From NCBI GenBank assembly GCA_038212305.1, contig JBBQUP010000027.1:1-32215 (forward strand): a stretch of DNA of 32,215 bases, given 5' to 3'. A model generated the notes under the pieces. That model had not been told where the DNA came from, ran no database searches, and saw only the letters and a list, made by a program, of their open reading frames with translations. Both the position numbers and the translations under genes were made by a program. The DNA is from JBBQUP01 sp038212305. Its GTDB lineage: Bacteria; Bacteroidota; Bacteroidia; Bacteroidales; Marinilabiliaceae. Below, one piece after another: positions 8,667-17,207 of this stretch (positions within the stretch are counted from its first letter, which is position 1; each line of letters begins with the position of its first letter).

Positions 8667-8979
8667 TTTTAAAGAGTTTAGGAGTTTAGGGTGGGGTGAA
8701 TTTAGATAACCGTGGGTGTCAACCCACGGGGAAAATGTAATCGCAAACCTCAGCCATGAAAGGGATGAACCCTTTCATGGCTCAATGTTGTAGTGCCTTT
8801 TTCCCGCCGGCTACACCAGCGGTTATCGAGATTAAAGCCTTTCAGGCCTTAACTAAACGACATTGATTTGCGAATCTCAAACAATTTTTTAAATACATTG
8901 TTAAACGCATATTTCCCTATTTCAAAAGTACTTATTCAATATAAAAAATATTACCTTTAAGCTTGCAAGCCCTTTTCTT
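8667..8979. other. 313-base gap holding a REP-like array
   Basis: Between dnaE and the histidine kinase gene lies a cluster of hairpins (8705-8875, listed separately), then an AT-rich stretch of about 100 bases that should hold the kinase promoter. The closest match to TAnnTTTG there is TACCTTTA (8952-8959), with one mismatch. No ORF was found. Confidence 0.6.
8705..8875. repeat. REP/BIME-like palindromic array
   Basis: Three compact hairpins sit inside longer pairings. Hairpin 1: an 8-bp GC-rich stem (CCGTGGGT 8710-8717 with 8722-8729) and a 4-base loop. Hairpin 2: a perfect 13-bp stem (AGCCATGAAAGGG 8752-8764 with 8770-8782) and a 5-base loop. Hairpin 3: a 9-bp stem with one mismatch (8832-8840 with 8844-8852). 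Around these, GATAACCG (8705-8712) is complementary to 8820-8827, and TCGCAAA (8741-8747) to 8867-8873. Such nested palindromes are characteristic of repetitive extragenic elements mobilised by REP-associated (RAYT) transposases. It may also act as a terminator for the polymerase genes. Confidence 0.65.
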
Positions 8980-11244
8980 ATGAATAGAATTAAATCATTT
9001 CTAATTTTCATCATCGCTACAATAGGTCTATGGGTTTCCAATCCATCTTTTGCAGCAACATCCACTGAAGATACGAAAGAGATTCTGCTATTAAACAGTT
9101 ATCATCGAGGGTTTAAATGGTCTGATGATATTACCGAAGCAGTGTTAAAAACGTTTCGGGATTCATCAAAATATCGTGTTTTTGTCGAATTTATGGATTC
9201 CAAACGATTCCAAACTCCTGAATATTTCAATCATCTCGCACTACTTTACCAACTTAAATACAAACGCGCCAAAATTGATGGGATTATTTGCTCCGATAAC
9301 AATGCTCTAGACTTTATAATCGCTCATGGTGACTCAATTTGGGGTGTAACTCCAGTTTCTTTTTGTGGCATAAACAATCCAAACGATTATATTAATAAAA
9401 TTGATACCAATCGATTTAAAGGTGTGGAAGAGAAACTTAATATTCTCTCTACCTTACAAACAATGACTAAACTACAACCTAACTTAGATGAAATAATTGT
9501 GATTGGGGATAATTCACTTTTATTTCCAATATTTTTAAAACAATTCAACGATGCCCTTCTTCAATTAAATAAACCCATAAAACAGAGGTTACTTATTGCA
9601 ACTACAAATATGCAATTAAGAGATTCTCTCGAATCGATAGATTCAAAAAACAAAGCCATTTATCTATTAAGTCTTTATATAAATAGAGATGGAATTCCTC
9701 GCGAAATGATATTGGAAGGCCAAGAGATATTGAACAATTGCAACATACCTATTTATGGAAACTGGGACTTTTTAATGCCTAATTTAGTATTAGGAGGGAC
9801 AATTATTAAAGGCTATGACCAAGGTTTGCTTGCTGCCAAAATTATGAAATGTCAATTTTGGGATAGTCATAACATCCCATTTCACGTTTTACCCCCTGAA
9901 TATAGTGCTTTCGACAATGAAGTGCTGAAAAAATTCAGTATTAATTCAAACTTACTTCCTCCAAATCATATTCTTTTAAACAAAGCTGCTAGCATTTTCG
10001 AACGCTTTAAAACTGAAATTGCATCTACAATTGCTGTTCTAATTGTTTTATTAAGTATTATCATCACATTAATTTCCAATATAATCCAGCGCAAACGAAC
10101 AGAAGTTCATTTGCTTGAGAGCGAGAAAAGATTAGAACTAGCACTTGAAACTGCCAATCAAGGCTTGTGGGACATAAATTTAGAGCGCAAAAATATTTTT
10201 ATTAACCGACTATTTGCCAATTTATTAGGATATGATACCCCCAAAGACTTAAATCTATCGTTTGAAAATTGGGTTAAGTATATTCATATTAATGATATTG
10301 AACACATTGCGGAAGCATACACGCTTCACAAACAACATAAAACAGAATCTATTTCCTGTGAAATTAGATTAAAAGGGAAAAATGATCAGATTACCTGGGT
10401 AGCAATTTATGGCAAAATAACACAAATACTTAACAATGAACCCGTTCGAATTATAGGAACCATACTAAATATTAATTCGCAAAAAGAATTTGAACTTCAA
10501 CTCAAATCAGCTAAAGATAAAGCAGAGGAATCTGACCGATTAAAATCCTCTTTTTTAGCCAACATGTCGCACGAAATCAGAACTCCCATGAATGCAATAA
10601 TGGGATTTGCGGACTTAATCAGTACCAATGCCATTGATGAGGAAGAGCGCGATACCTACTTAAAACTTATTAAAGGTAGCGGTGAAACGTTACTAACATT
10701 AATTAATGACATAATTGATATTTCAAAAATTGAATCCGAACAACTCCAACTTCATCGTCAATCGTTTGATTTAGATCAATTGCTCTATAACATTCAAAAA
10801 ATTGGACTCACCTTTATTAAGAACAATAATAAAACGCTTAAGCTCATTTTAATTAAAGAGTCAACCAAACCTCATCACATTATCTACAGCGATCCATATC
10901 GACTTCAACAAATACTTTTAAACCTATTAACCAATGCAATAAAATTTACCCCAAAAGGGAAAATTGAATTTGGCTACCGACAAATCAAAGATAATCTGGT
11001 TCAGTTTTATGTGATTGATACCGGACATGGGATAGCCGAAGAACATAAAGAAATAATTTTTGAACGTTTCAGGCAGGGCGATGAAAGTTTAGCGAAAAAA
11101 TATGGAGGTACTGGCTTAGGATTAGCGATTTCGCAAAGTTTAGTTACTATGCTTGGAGGAACAATACGTGTTGAATCAGAAATAAGTAAAGGCTCCAGTT
11201 TCTTTTTTACTATTGCTTCGCCCACAATTTCTCCTATTCAATAA
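8980..11244 (+). CDS. Hybrid-free sensor histidine kinase with periplasmic binding domain
   Basis: A 754-residue membrane kinase. A signal peptide (1-25) leads into a periplasmic region (about 30-340) resembling ABC-type substrate-binding domains (ILLLNSYHRGFKWSD, then GIICSDNNAL). A transmembrane helix at about 347-369 follows, then a PAS domain (about 385-505) and a HisKA domain with phospho-acceptor H531 (SHEIRTPMNAIMGFADL). The ATPase domain has N box NLLTNAIKFTPKG, G1 DTGHGIAE, F box FERFRQ and G2 GGTGLGLAIS. No receiver domain is fused and no response regulator lies nearby, so it is an orphan here. The kinase should be active in principle. The ligand is unknown; the binding domain suggests a small extracellular molecule. 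The gene stands alone, flanked by the REP array and by rsmE with its own promoter. Confidence 0.9.
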   Translation: MNRIKSFLIFIIATIGLWVSNPSFAATSTEDTKEILLLNSYHRGFKWSDDITEAVLKTFRDSSKYRVFVEFMDSKRFQTPEYFNHLALLYQLKYKRAKIDGIICSDNNALDFIIAHGDSIWGVTPVSFCGINNPNDYINKIDTNRFKGVEEKLNILSTLQTMTKLQPNLDEIIVIGDNSLLFPIFLKQFNDALLQLNKPIKQRLLIATTNMQLRDSLESIDSKNKAIYLLSLYINRDGIPREMILEGQEILNNCNIPIYGNWDFLMPNLVLGGTIIKGYDQGLLAAKIMKCQFWDSHNIPFHVLPPEYSAFDNEVLKKFSINSNLLPPNHILLNKAASIFERFKTEIASTIAVLIVLLSIIITLISNIIQRKRTEVHLLESEKRLELALETANQGLWDINLERKNIFINRLFANLLGYDTPKDLNLSFENWVKYIHINDIEHIAEAYTLHKQHKTESISCEIRLKGKNDQITWVAIYGKITQILNNEPVRIIGTILNINSQKEFELQLKSAKDKAEESDRLKSSFLANMSHEIRTPMNAIMGFADLISTNAIDEEERDTYLKLIKGSGETLLTLINDIIDISKIESEQLQLHRQSFDLDQLLYNIQKIGLTFIKNNNKTLKLILIKESTKPHHIIYSDPYRLQQILLNLLTNAIKFTPKGKIEFGYRQIKDNLVQFYVIDTGHGIAEEHKEIIFERFRQGDESLAKKYGGTGLGLAISQSLVTMLGGTIRVESEISKGSSFFFTIASPTISPIQ

Positions 11245-11250
11245 ATATTC

Positions 11251-11282
11251 TTGCTTAAAAACACGGGGGAATTGTATATTTG
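11251..11282 (+). promoter_or_regulatory. Bacteroidetes-type promoter of rsmE
   Basis: TTG at 11251-11253, a 21-base spacer and TATATTTG at 11275-11282 match the -33/-7 consensus of the phylum. The start codon is 17 bases downstream, implying a very short leader. Confidence 0.6.
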
Positions 11283-11299
11283 CAGACTAATTTTTATAC

Positions 11300-12004
11300 A
11301 TGGAACTTTTTTTTGATGACAACTTTGGGGAATCACAACCCGTCTTAAACTCCAATGAAAGTAAACATTGCATTCAGGTTCTTCGTCACAAAGCAGGTGA
11401 TGTAATTAAGATTATTAATGGCAAGGGAACATTGTTTTCAGCAGCAGTAATCGATGCCAATCCCAAACGTTGTACTCTAGGAAATATTGAGTCGACTTTT
11501 TATCCTATAAATAAGTCGTTACTGCACATTGCCATTGCACCTACAAAAAATAACGATCGATTAGAATGGTTTACCGAAAAAGCAACCGAAATTGGGATTA
11601 CTGCAATTACACCTATCTTATGTCATCACTCTGAACGACGACATTTCAAGACCGATCGATTACAAAAAATTGTGATTTCGGCCATTAAACAAAGTCATCA
11701 ATATCACAAACCATTAATTAATGACTTAATAGCATTTGAGAAATTTATCGCTGTTCCATTCGAAGGAAGTAAATACATTGCTCACTGCATCAACTATATA
11801 CCGAAAATAAACTTAGCAAATGTTTGTAAAACCGAATTAAACTGTTTAATTCTAATAGGTCCAGAAGGTGATTTTTCGGAAAAAGAAGTTCAATTAGCGC
11901 TTAATAATGGCTTTATATCTGTTTCTCTTGGCGAAAGTCGGTTAAGAACAGAAACGGCAGGAGTCGTTGCATGCCATACAGTAAGGCTGATGCAAGAGAT
12001 TTAA
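11300..12004 (+). CDS. rsmE: 16S rRNA (uracil-1498 N3) methyltransferase
   Basis: The 234-residue product has the RsmE layout: an N-terminal PUA-like RNA-binding part (SKHCIQVLRHKAGD, then VIKIINGKG) and a C-terminal SPOUT methyltransferase with a trefoil knot. The SAM-binding loop shows LILIGPEGDFSEKE and the end shows SLGESRLRTETAGVVA, both diagnostic. It methylates N3 of U1498 in 16S rRNA of the assembled small subunit (established for the family). It has its own promoter and overlaps the Rrf2 gene tail to tail by four bases. Confidence 0.95.
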   Translation: MELFFDDNFGESQPVLNSNESKHCIQVLRHKAGDVIKIINGKGTLFSAAVIDANPKRCTLGNIESTFYPINKSLLHIAIAPTKNNDRLEWFTEKATEIGITAITPILCHHSERRHFKTDRLQKIVISAIKQSHQYHKPLINDLIAFEKFIAVPFEGSKYIAHCINYIPKINLANVCKTELNCLILIGPEGDFSEKEVQLALNNGFISVSLGESRLRTETAGVVACHTVRLMQEI

Positions 12005-12399
12005 AGATACTTATTTAGTGTTTGATTTTTTAAAAACGATACAAATTCAGCATTGAGTTTTGTTGATACTTCCCCTAAAATGCACAAGCCAAACGGACAA
12101 GTTTCTTTGGTTCCGGGACAAGTTTGTGTTTCAATTTTTCCTTCAATTGCCTCATATATCTCAAGCAAACTAATCTCTTTTGGGTCTTTCTTTAACACAA
12201 AACCACCTGCTGGCCCTCTGTTCGAACTAACATAATTCTCTTTGGCTAAACGCTGCAAAACCTTTGCAACATGGTGCTTCGAACTACCAATTCTTTCAGC
12301 AATTTGATTCACATTTAGTTTCTCTTTTTCCTTAGCAATTAATACAATGCTATGTAATCCAATGGTAGCAGCTTCTGAAAGGGCTAATATATTCGACAT
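12001..12399 (-). CDS. Rrf2-family transcriptional regulator, possible Fe-S sensor
   Basis: A 132-residue protein of typical Rrf2 length. A winged helix-turn-helix covers about residues 26-60 (NVNQIAERIGSSKHHVAKVL), followed by the wing SSNRGPAGGFVL. Three cysteines, C94, C101 and C106 (C-x6-C-x4-C), lie where IscR and NsrR bind an iron-sulphur cluster, so redox, NO or cluster status sensing is likely; the spacing differs slightly from IscR. No isc or suf genes are nearby, so its targets are unknown. ATG 12399 is preferred over a start seven codons upstream, as homology begins with SNILALSEAA. A terminator separates it from the upstream pfp gene. Confidence 0.87.
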   Translation of the reverse strand: MSNILALSEAATIGLHSIVLIAKEKEKLNVNQIAERIGSSKHHVAKVLQRLAKENYVSSNRGPAGGFVLKKDPKEISLLEIYEAIEGKIETQTCPGTKETCPFGLCILGEVSTKLNAEFVSFLKNQTLNKYL

Positions 12400-12520
12400 T
12401 ATCAAGTAATTAAGAACCAAAATTACTTCTTTTTTTTAAATAATAAAACCGCACTCAAGAACTTTATATACCTTTGATTATTAAAGGATTCTATTCAGAG
12501 TTATTTGGAATTGAATTAAC

Positions 12521-12560
12521 AAAAAGAGAGTTCCTCTTTTTAAAGAAACTCTCATCTTTT
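12521..12560 (-). terminator. Rho-independent terminator after pfp
   Basis: A stem GAGAGTT/AACTCTC (12526-12532 with 12547-12553) is flanked by A-rich sequence that reads as a T-run on the minus strand, 30-60 bases after the pfp stop. Confidence 0.6.
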
Positions 12561-12588
12561 TAAATATGTGCTAGTTTAATCAAATAGT

Positions 12589-14241
12589 TTATGCTTTTCC
12601 TTGCTCTAACACCAGTGTTTTGGTTGGAGCATCACATACTGAAGATGGACCAAAATATTGAATTGGTCCAGGGTAAACATACTTTGTATTTTCAGCCCAA
12701 TCTTTACGATTTGCAACTAGTTTTTTAAATGGTGCACCATTCAATTCAACCAATGCTTTTTGAATAACTGGTTTCATATGACCATGGCGTTTTTCCATAT
12801 TCATCATAGTCGTAATAGGTACGCCACCAGCAATCCACTTATCTGATGACTCAGTTAAGTTCCTTACCGAAGCCATATATCCAGTTTTCCCAGCTCCAAT
12901 TAAAACAGATGCTGTACAACCTAATGAATAACAATAATCAGCATCGAAATTCGAGGGTGATGCGCAACGGCCTTCATAACCAAAAAAGTGTGGTTGTCCT
13001 TTAAATTTACCACCAAACTCTCCTGCTTTTTTTAATCCTTTGATATGCGCTTTTACCATGTCAATCAACAATTTCTCAGTTTCAATTAATGACACTTGTA
13101 CATTTCCATGTGGATCACGATCTAACATTAATTGGTTGGCAAATGTATTTGGCAATGAATTAAATACCGATGCTGACTCTTTCGACAACAAACTAGCTAC
13201 TAATTCACGTTTGTCCTTATTGTTCTCTAAAACATTTACTTTCGCCTCGTGAATCGCCAATAAATCGTTTAATTCAGCAATTAGTTTTTTAATCGCTGGA
13301 ATAAACTCCACCAAACCTTCTGGAATCAATACAGTTCCAAAATTATCGCCATTTTCAGCACGTTTAATCACCACATCGGCAATTTCAGCAACCACATCAT
13401 CAAGTGTCATTTGTCTCTTCTCTACTTCCTCCGAAATAATAGTAACATTCGGTTGTGTTTGCAAGGCACATTCTAATGCAATATGCGACGCTGAACGCCC
13501 CATAAGCTTAATGAAGTGATAATATTTTTTTGCCGAATTAGCATCGCGTTGAATATTACCAATTAATTCGCTGTAAACTTTACAAGCCGTATCAAATCCA
13601 AACGAAGCCTCAATCATTTCGTTTTTTAAATCTCCATCAATGGTTTTTGGAACTCCAATCACCTGAACACCCGATTGAATACTTGCATAATATTCGGCTA
13701 AAACACAAGCATTTGTATTGGAATCATCGCCTCCAATTACAACTAATGCTGATATTTTTAATTTTTTCAAATTTTCAAGGCCTTTATCAAATTGAGCTTT
13801 CTCTTCCAATTTTGTTCTTCCCGACCCAATAATATCAAAACCACCCGTATTTCTATAATGATCAACAATGTCAGCAGTCAACTCAACATACTGGTTATCA
13901 ACCAATCCTCCAGGCCCCGCTAAAAAGCCATACAACTTACTGCCAGAGTTTATTTTTTTAATTCCATCAAACAATCCCGATATAACATTATGACCACCCG
14001 GGGCTTGACCTCCTGATAAAATTACTCCCACATTAACAGCAGGCATATTATCAGTTTTTCCTCCTTTTTCGAATGTAATTATTGGCATTCCATAAGTATT
14101 TGGAAACATAGCCTTAATTTGATCTTGGTCACCAACCGATTGTGTTGATTTTCCATTTACTAAAGTTACATTACCTTTTAACGATTCAGGCATTTTTGGA
14201 TTGTAACTCTCCCTTGCAATTTGAAGTGCGCTTTTAATCAT
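12589..14241 (-). CDS. pfp: PPi-dependent 6-phosphofructokinase, long (plant-like beta) type
   Basis: The 550-residue product belongs to the long PFP clade: MIKSALQIARESYNP, then TYGMPI, VGVILSGGQAPGGHNV and a C-terminal extension with FFGYEGR. It phosphorylates fructose-6-phosphate with pyrophosphate, reversibly. The donor-determining residues are visible: D173 in GGDDS (170-174) and K199 in PKTIDGD (198-204), both diagnostic of PPi rather than ATP use. The MGRSASH sugar-binding motif is present. ATG 14241 is chosen because family members start at this sequence; upstream codons extend it by 16 residues. A short CA dinucleotide run lies just before this start. The gene is divergent from a second phosphofructokinase. 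Confidence 0.93.
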   Translation of the reverse strand: MIKSALQIARESYNPKMPESLKGNVTLVNGKSTQSVGDQDQIKAMFPNTYGMPIITFEKGGKTDNMPAVNVGVILSGGQAPGGHNVISGLFDGIKKINSGSKLYGFLAGPGGLVDNQYVELTADIVDHYRNTGGFDIIGSGRTKLEEKAQFDKGLENLKKLKISALVVIGGDDSNTNACVLAEYYASIQSGVQVIGVPKTIDGDLKNEMIEASFGFDTACKVYSELIGNIQRDANSAKKYYHFIKLMGRSASHIALECALQTQPNVTIISEEVEKRQMTLDDVVAEIADVVIKRAENGDNFGTVLIPEGLVEFIPAIKKLIAELNDLLAIHEAKVNVLENNKDKRELVASLLSKESASVFNSLPNTFANQLMLDRDPHGNVQVSLIETEKLLIDMVKAHIKGLKKAGEFGGKFKGQPHFFGYEGRCASPSNFDADYCYSLGCTASVLIGAGKTGYMASVRNLTESSDKWIAGGVPITTMMNMEKRHGHMKPVIQKALVELNGAPFKKLVANRKDWAENTKYVYPGPIQYFGPSSVCDAPTKTLVLEQGKA

Positions 14242-14309
14242 TGTGTGTGTGTTTATTTCGAAGTAATAATTTACCATTTCATTATTCAATTCTCAATATA
14301 AAATTGACA

Positions 14310-14321
14310 TGCAAATTTGCA
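14310..14321. promoter_or_regulatory. 12-bp palindrome upstream of pfp
   Basis: TGCAAATTTGCA is a perfect inverted repeat about 70 bases ahead of the pfp start. It is a possible binding site for a dimeric regulator, but AT-rich palindromes also arise by chance. Confidence 0.3.
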
Positions 14322-14533
14322 GATATTTTTCAAAATAAAAAAATTAGCCTGCCTGCATTTATAGTTTAATACGCGTTTGCACTTTAAAGTAACAATTAGC
14401 TTTATTGATAAAATACTTTTGGGTTTTAATAACCTTCTTTTATTCAATTTCTCCCACAAAATTTAAACACAACTATTATTGGGTGATTATTGACAATACT
14501 ACAAGTAATGATTGCTAAAATGCATCTTTTTTT

Positions 14534-14541
14534 TATATTTG
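14534..14541 (+). promoter_or_regulatory. Candidate -7 element of the second phosphofructokinase
   Basis: TATATTTG matches TAnnTTTG. An ATTG about 20 bases upstream could serve as the -33 element. The implied leader is about 65 bases. Confidence 0.45.
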
Positions 14542-14613
14542 ATATGTATTAAATAACTACACTCATATATTTATCAATTACTGTAATTAGTATAAAACTA
14601 ATATAATACCATC

Positions 14614-15831
14614 ATGACAACAATTAAATCAAATGGCAAAACAATAGGCATTCTCACCGGGGGTGGCGATGTTCCTGGATTAAACCCTGCAATTAGAGCA
14701 ATAACCCTAAGAGCAATCCGCGAAGGATTCAAAGTAATTGGCATTCGAAATGGATGGAAAGGTATTATTTCTATTGATCCATCAAAACCAATTGACGATC
14801 AAGAGTATTGTATGCAGTTAGATGAAAATATTGTTAATAAAATTGGTCGAACTGGTGGTACTTTTTTACATTCGAGCAGAACCAAAGCTGATAAAGTAGT
14901 TTTAAATGACATCCCAGATCATTTAATATCAAAATATAAAGAGCCTTTTAATGATTTAACAGAAGAGGCAATTATCAATATTCGACACATGAAAATTGAT
15001 TACTTGATACCAATTGGTGGAGATGATACTTTAAGCTATGGTGTTAGGCTGCATAAAGAAGGTATCAAAATAATTGGTATCCCAAAAACAATGGATGGTG
15101 ATGTTCCAGGAACTGAATACTGTATCGGATTTAGTACATGCGTTACCAGAACTATTGAATTAACTCATGCATTGAGAACATGTGCAGGATCTCATGAACG
15201 CTTTTTGGTTCTTGAAGTATTCGGTCGAAATGCGGGTTATTCAGCACTATTACCAACCGTTGGTGGTGCTGCTGACCGATGTGTGATTCCTGAATTCCAA
15301 TTCGATATTGAACACCTAACTGAACTATTAGTCGAAGATAGAAATAACAACCCTAGCAAATACTCCGTAGTTTTAGTTTCTGAAGGAGCTACGTTTAAAG
15401 GTGCTGATATTATTTATCAAGATGCTGAATTGGATAATTTTGGCCATAAAAAGCTTGGCGGTATTGGAGAAATAGTTGGACAACAACTAAAGCGCATTTC
15501 TCCCAAATTTAACAAAGGACGTGAAATCAGTGTCATTAATCAAAAACTTGGCTATTTGGTTCGTTCTGGCCATCCCGATGCCATGGATACAATTGTACCC
15601 ACAGCTTATGCCAATCTAGCCTTAGATCTCATTATTAAAGGCATTCACGGACGTATGGTGTGCATACATGATGGACAATACTCGCACATCTCCATTGAAG
15701 CGGTTAGAAAAGATGCAAATGGCGAAAGCATCAAAAAAGTAAACATCGAAAAGTTCTATGATATTAACAGGTATCGCCCTAAATACGATTATATAATAGG
15801 AGAACCCATGTTAATTCTTACTCGAGATTAA
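14614..15831 (+). CDS. 6-phosphofructokinase, group III type with PPi-like active site
   Basis: A 405-residue phosphofructokinase (ILTGGGDVPGLNPAIRA start). The donor-site residues are D138 in GGDDT (135-139) and K158 in PKTMDGD (157-163). ATP-dependent enzymes have Gly at both positions, so PPi use is predicted, although group III members vary and some accept ATP. The sugar-phosphate motif reads VFGRNAGYSAL. It differs from the neighbouring long PFP in length and clade. It is divergent from pfp and followed by a strong terminator, so it forms a single-gene unit. The gene symbol is left empty because the phosphoryl donor cannot be fixed from sequence. Confidence 0.9.
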   Translation: MTTIKSNGKTIGILTGGGDVPGLNPAIRAITLRAIREGFKVIGIRNGWKGIISIDPSKPIDDQEYCMQLDENIVNKIGRTGGTFLHSSRTKADKVVLNDIPDHLISKYKEPFNDLTEEAIINIRHMKIDYLIPIGGDDTLSYGVRLHKEGIKIIGIPKTMDGDVPGTEYCIGFSTCVTRTIELTHALRTCAGSHERFLVLEVFGRNAGYSALLPTVGGAADRCVIPEFQFDIEHLTELLVEDRNNNPSKYSVVLVSEGATFKGADIIYQDAELDNFGHKKLGGIGEIVGQQLKRISPKFNKGREISVINQKLGYLVRSGHPDAMDTIVPTAYANLALDLIIKGIHGRMVCIHDGQYSHISIEAVRKDANGESIKKVNIEKFYDINRYRPKYDYIIGEPMLILTRD

Positions 15832-15849
15832 TACAAATATTTTGGATCA

Positions 15850-15891
15850 AATGGCTGTTCACTCCCATTGTTAACAGCCATTGTTTTTTTT
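15850..15891 (+). terminator. Rho-independent terminator after the second phosphofructokinase
   Basis: A perfect 10-bp stem (AATGGCTGTT 15850-15859 with AACAGCCATT 15873-15882) is followed by G and a run of eight T. Confidence 0.85.
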
Positions 15892-15898
15892 AAATAAG

Positions 15899-15906
15899 TA
15901 TCTTTG
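15899..15906 (+). promoter_or_regulatory. Candidate -7 element of the GT2 gene
   Basis: TATCTTTG fits TAnnTTTG. The upstream ATTG is only 15 bases away, so the -33 element is weak. The implied leader is about 60 bases. Confidence 0.35.
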
Positions 15907-15973
15907 ACCATAAAATAATTTGAATTTACATAATCCTGTTTTGTAAATCTCTATCAACCTGTAATTGTTATAA

Positions 15974-16966
15974 ATGACTAGTTTATCGTTAATTATACCT
16001 GTATTTAATCGCCCTCAAGAACTTTCCGAGCTATTGGAATCAATAGCAAAACAAACTATTCTGCCCTCTGAAGTTATTATTGTGGAAGATGGGTCAACAG
16101 ATAAATCGGATCAAATAGTTCATCAATATCAATCTTCATTAACCCTTCATTATTTATACCAATCCAATACAGGCCCTGGTCCTGCGCGGAATAATGGAGC
16201 AACAGTTGCAACAGGTAACTATTTAATATTTTTGGATTCCGATGTGATTCTTCCATCAAATTATATCGAAAGTGTATTACTATCCTTATCAAATAATCCA
16301 ACTGATTGTTTCGGAGGTCCAGATATGGCTCACCCATCCTTCTCACCTATTCAAAAAGCAATTAGCTATGCGATGACGTCTCCATTAACAACCGGAGGTA
16401 TCAGAGGAGGAAAAATAAAAATGGATAAATTCTATCCTCGAAGTTTTAACATGGGTGTAAAACAATCAGTATTTAAGGAACTTAATGGATTTTCACCTAT
16501 GCGATTTGGTGAGGATTTAGATTTAAGCATGCGTATTATTGAGAAAGAATTCAAAACCAGTTTATATCCCCTAACTGAAGTATTTCACAAACGAAGAAAT
16601 ACGTTTAAATCATTCTTTAAGCAAGTCTATAACTCGGGGATTGCAAGAATTAATCTATATAAAAAGCATCCGAGATCACTGAAAATGGTTCATGCACTTC
16701 CATCGCTATATACAATTGGAATGCTTACATTAATAATTGCGGCTCCTTTAATTCCTCAAGCAATAATTATAGCAATCATCCCATCGGTCTTAATTTTCAG
16801 TCACGCTTTGTTACAAAGTGGAAATGTAATCACCTCACTATTAGCATCATTAGCTTCAAATATTCAATTAATAGGATATGGAAGCGGATTTATAAAAGCA
16901 TTCATATTGAGAATAATCTTAAAACGAGATGAATTCCATGAATTTAAAACCACTTTTTACAAATAA
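15974..16966 (+). CDS. Family 2 glycosyltransferase, membrane-anchored
   Basis: A 330-residue GT-A fold enzyme. The nucleotide-binding start is SLIIPVFNRPQELSELLESI, the donor site has VEDGSTD, and the metal-binding DxD is D88-S89-D90 (FLDSDVIL). A GEDLDLSMRI segment near 180 fits the ED catalytic-base motif. The C-terminal third (about 240-315) holds hydrophobic helices, so it is probably anchored in the inner membrane and uses a nucleotide-sugar on a lipid or polymer acceptor. Donor and acceptor are unknown, and no other polysaccharide genes are nearby. It converges on the small ORF 16988-17146. Confidence 0.88.
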   Translation: MTSLSLIIPVFNRPQELSELLESIAKQTILPSEVIIVEDGSTDKSDQIVHQYQSSLTLHYLYQSNTGPGPARNNGATVATGNYLIFLDSDVILPSNYIESVLLSLSNNPTDCFGGPDMAHPSFSPIQKAISYAMTSPLTTGGIRGGKIKMDKFYPRSFNMGVKQSVFKELNGFSPMRFGEDLDLSMRIIEKEFKTSLYPLTEVFHKRRNTFKSFFKQVYNSGIARINLYKKHPRSLKMVHALPSLYTIGMLTLIIAAPLIPQAIIIAIIPSVLIFSHALLQSGNVITSLLASLASNIQLIGYGSGFIKAFILRIILKRDEFHEFKTTFYK

Positions 16967-16987
16967 AAAGCAATTCAATTATCCGAA

Positions 16988-17146
16988 TTATATCGATTCC
17001 AGTTTTTTCTTTAACTCTTCAATAACTTTCTTATTCGGCGAAATACCTTTTAATTCAAAAAAGCTATTTTGCGGAATTTCAAATATCAACAAAAACAGTT
17101 CTGAAGCATTAGTTGGCTCGCTAAGATTTGTAAAACTTTCAGTCAT
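16988..17146 (-). CDS. 52-residue small protein downstream of the sigma factor
   Basis: The minus-strand ORF from ATG 17146 encodes 52 residues ending in a charged helix (SPNKKVIEELKKKLESI). It begins 61 bases after the sigma-factor stop, in the same direction, so cotranscription is likely. A mixed polar N-terminus, a hydrophobic centre (ELFLLIFEIP) and the lysine-rich helical tail suggest a folded soluble protein rather than a signal or membrane peptide. No family recognised. It could be a small partner of the sigma factor, but this rests on position alone. The plus-strand ORF over the same bases is its antisense shadow. Confidence 0.5.
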   Translation of the reverse strand: MTESFTNLSEPTNASELFLLIFEIPQNSFFELKGISPNKKVIEELKKKLESI

Positions 17147-17207
17147 AGGCTGTCTTTTTTCAGAATAACGAACCTACACAATGATTTATTGCTTTTACTG
17201 AGAACAA

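Larger units (their letters stand above)
14242..14613. other. 372-base divergent control region between two phosphofructokinases
   Basis: AT-rich, with no ORF. It contains a CA-dinucleotide run next to the pfp start (about 14242-14252), a perfect 12-bp palindrome TGCAAATTTGCA (14310-14321) that could be an operator, and a TATATTTG promoter element (14534-14541) for the plus-strand gene. No exact -7 element was found for pfp. Confidence 0.6.

Noticed and set aside
16929..17168. Plus-strand ORF of 79 codons after the GT2 gene
   Set aside because: It overlaps the GT2 end and is antisense to the more protein-like 52-residue minus-strand ORF in operon with the sigma gene.
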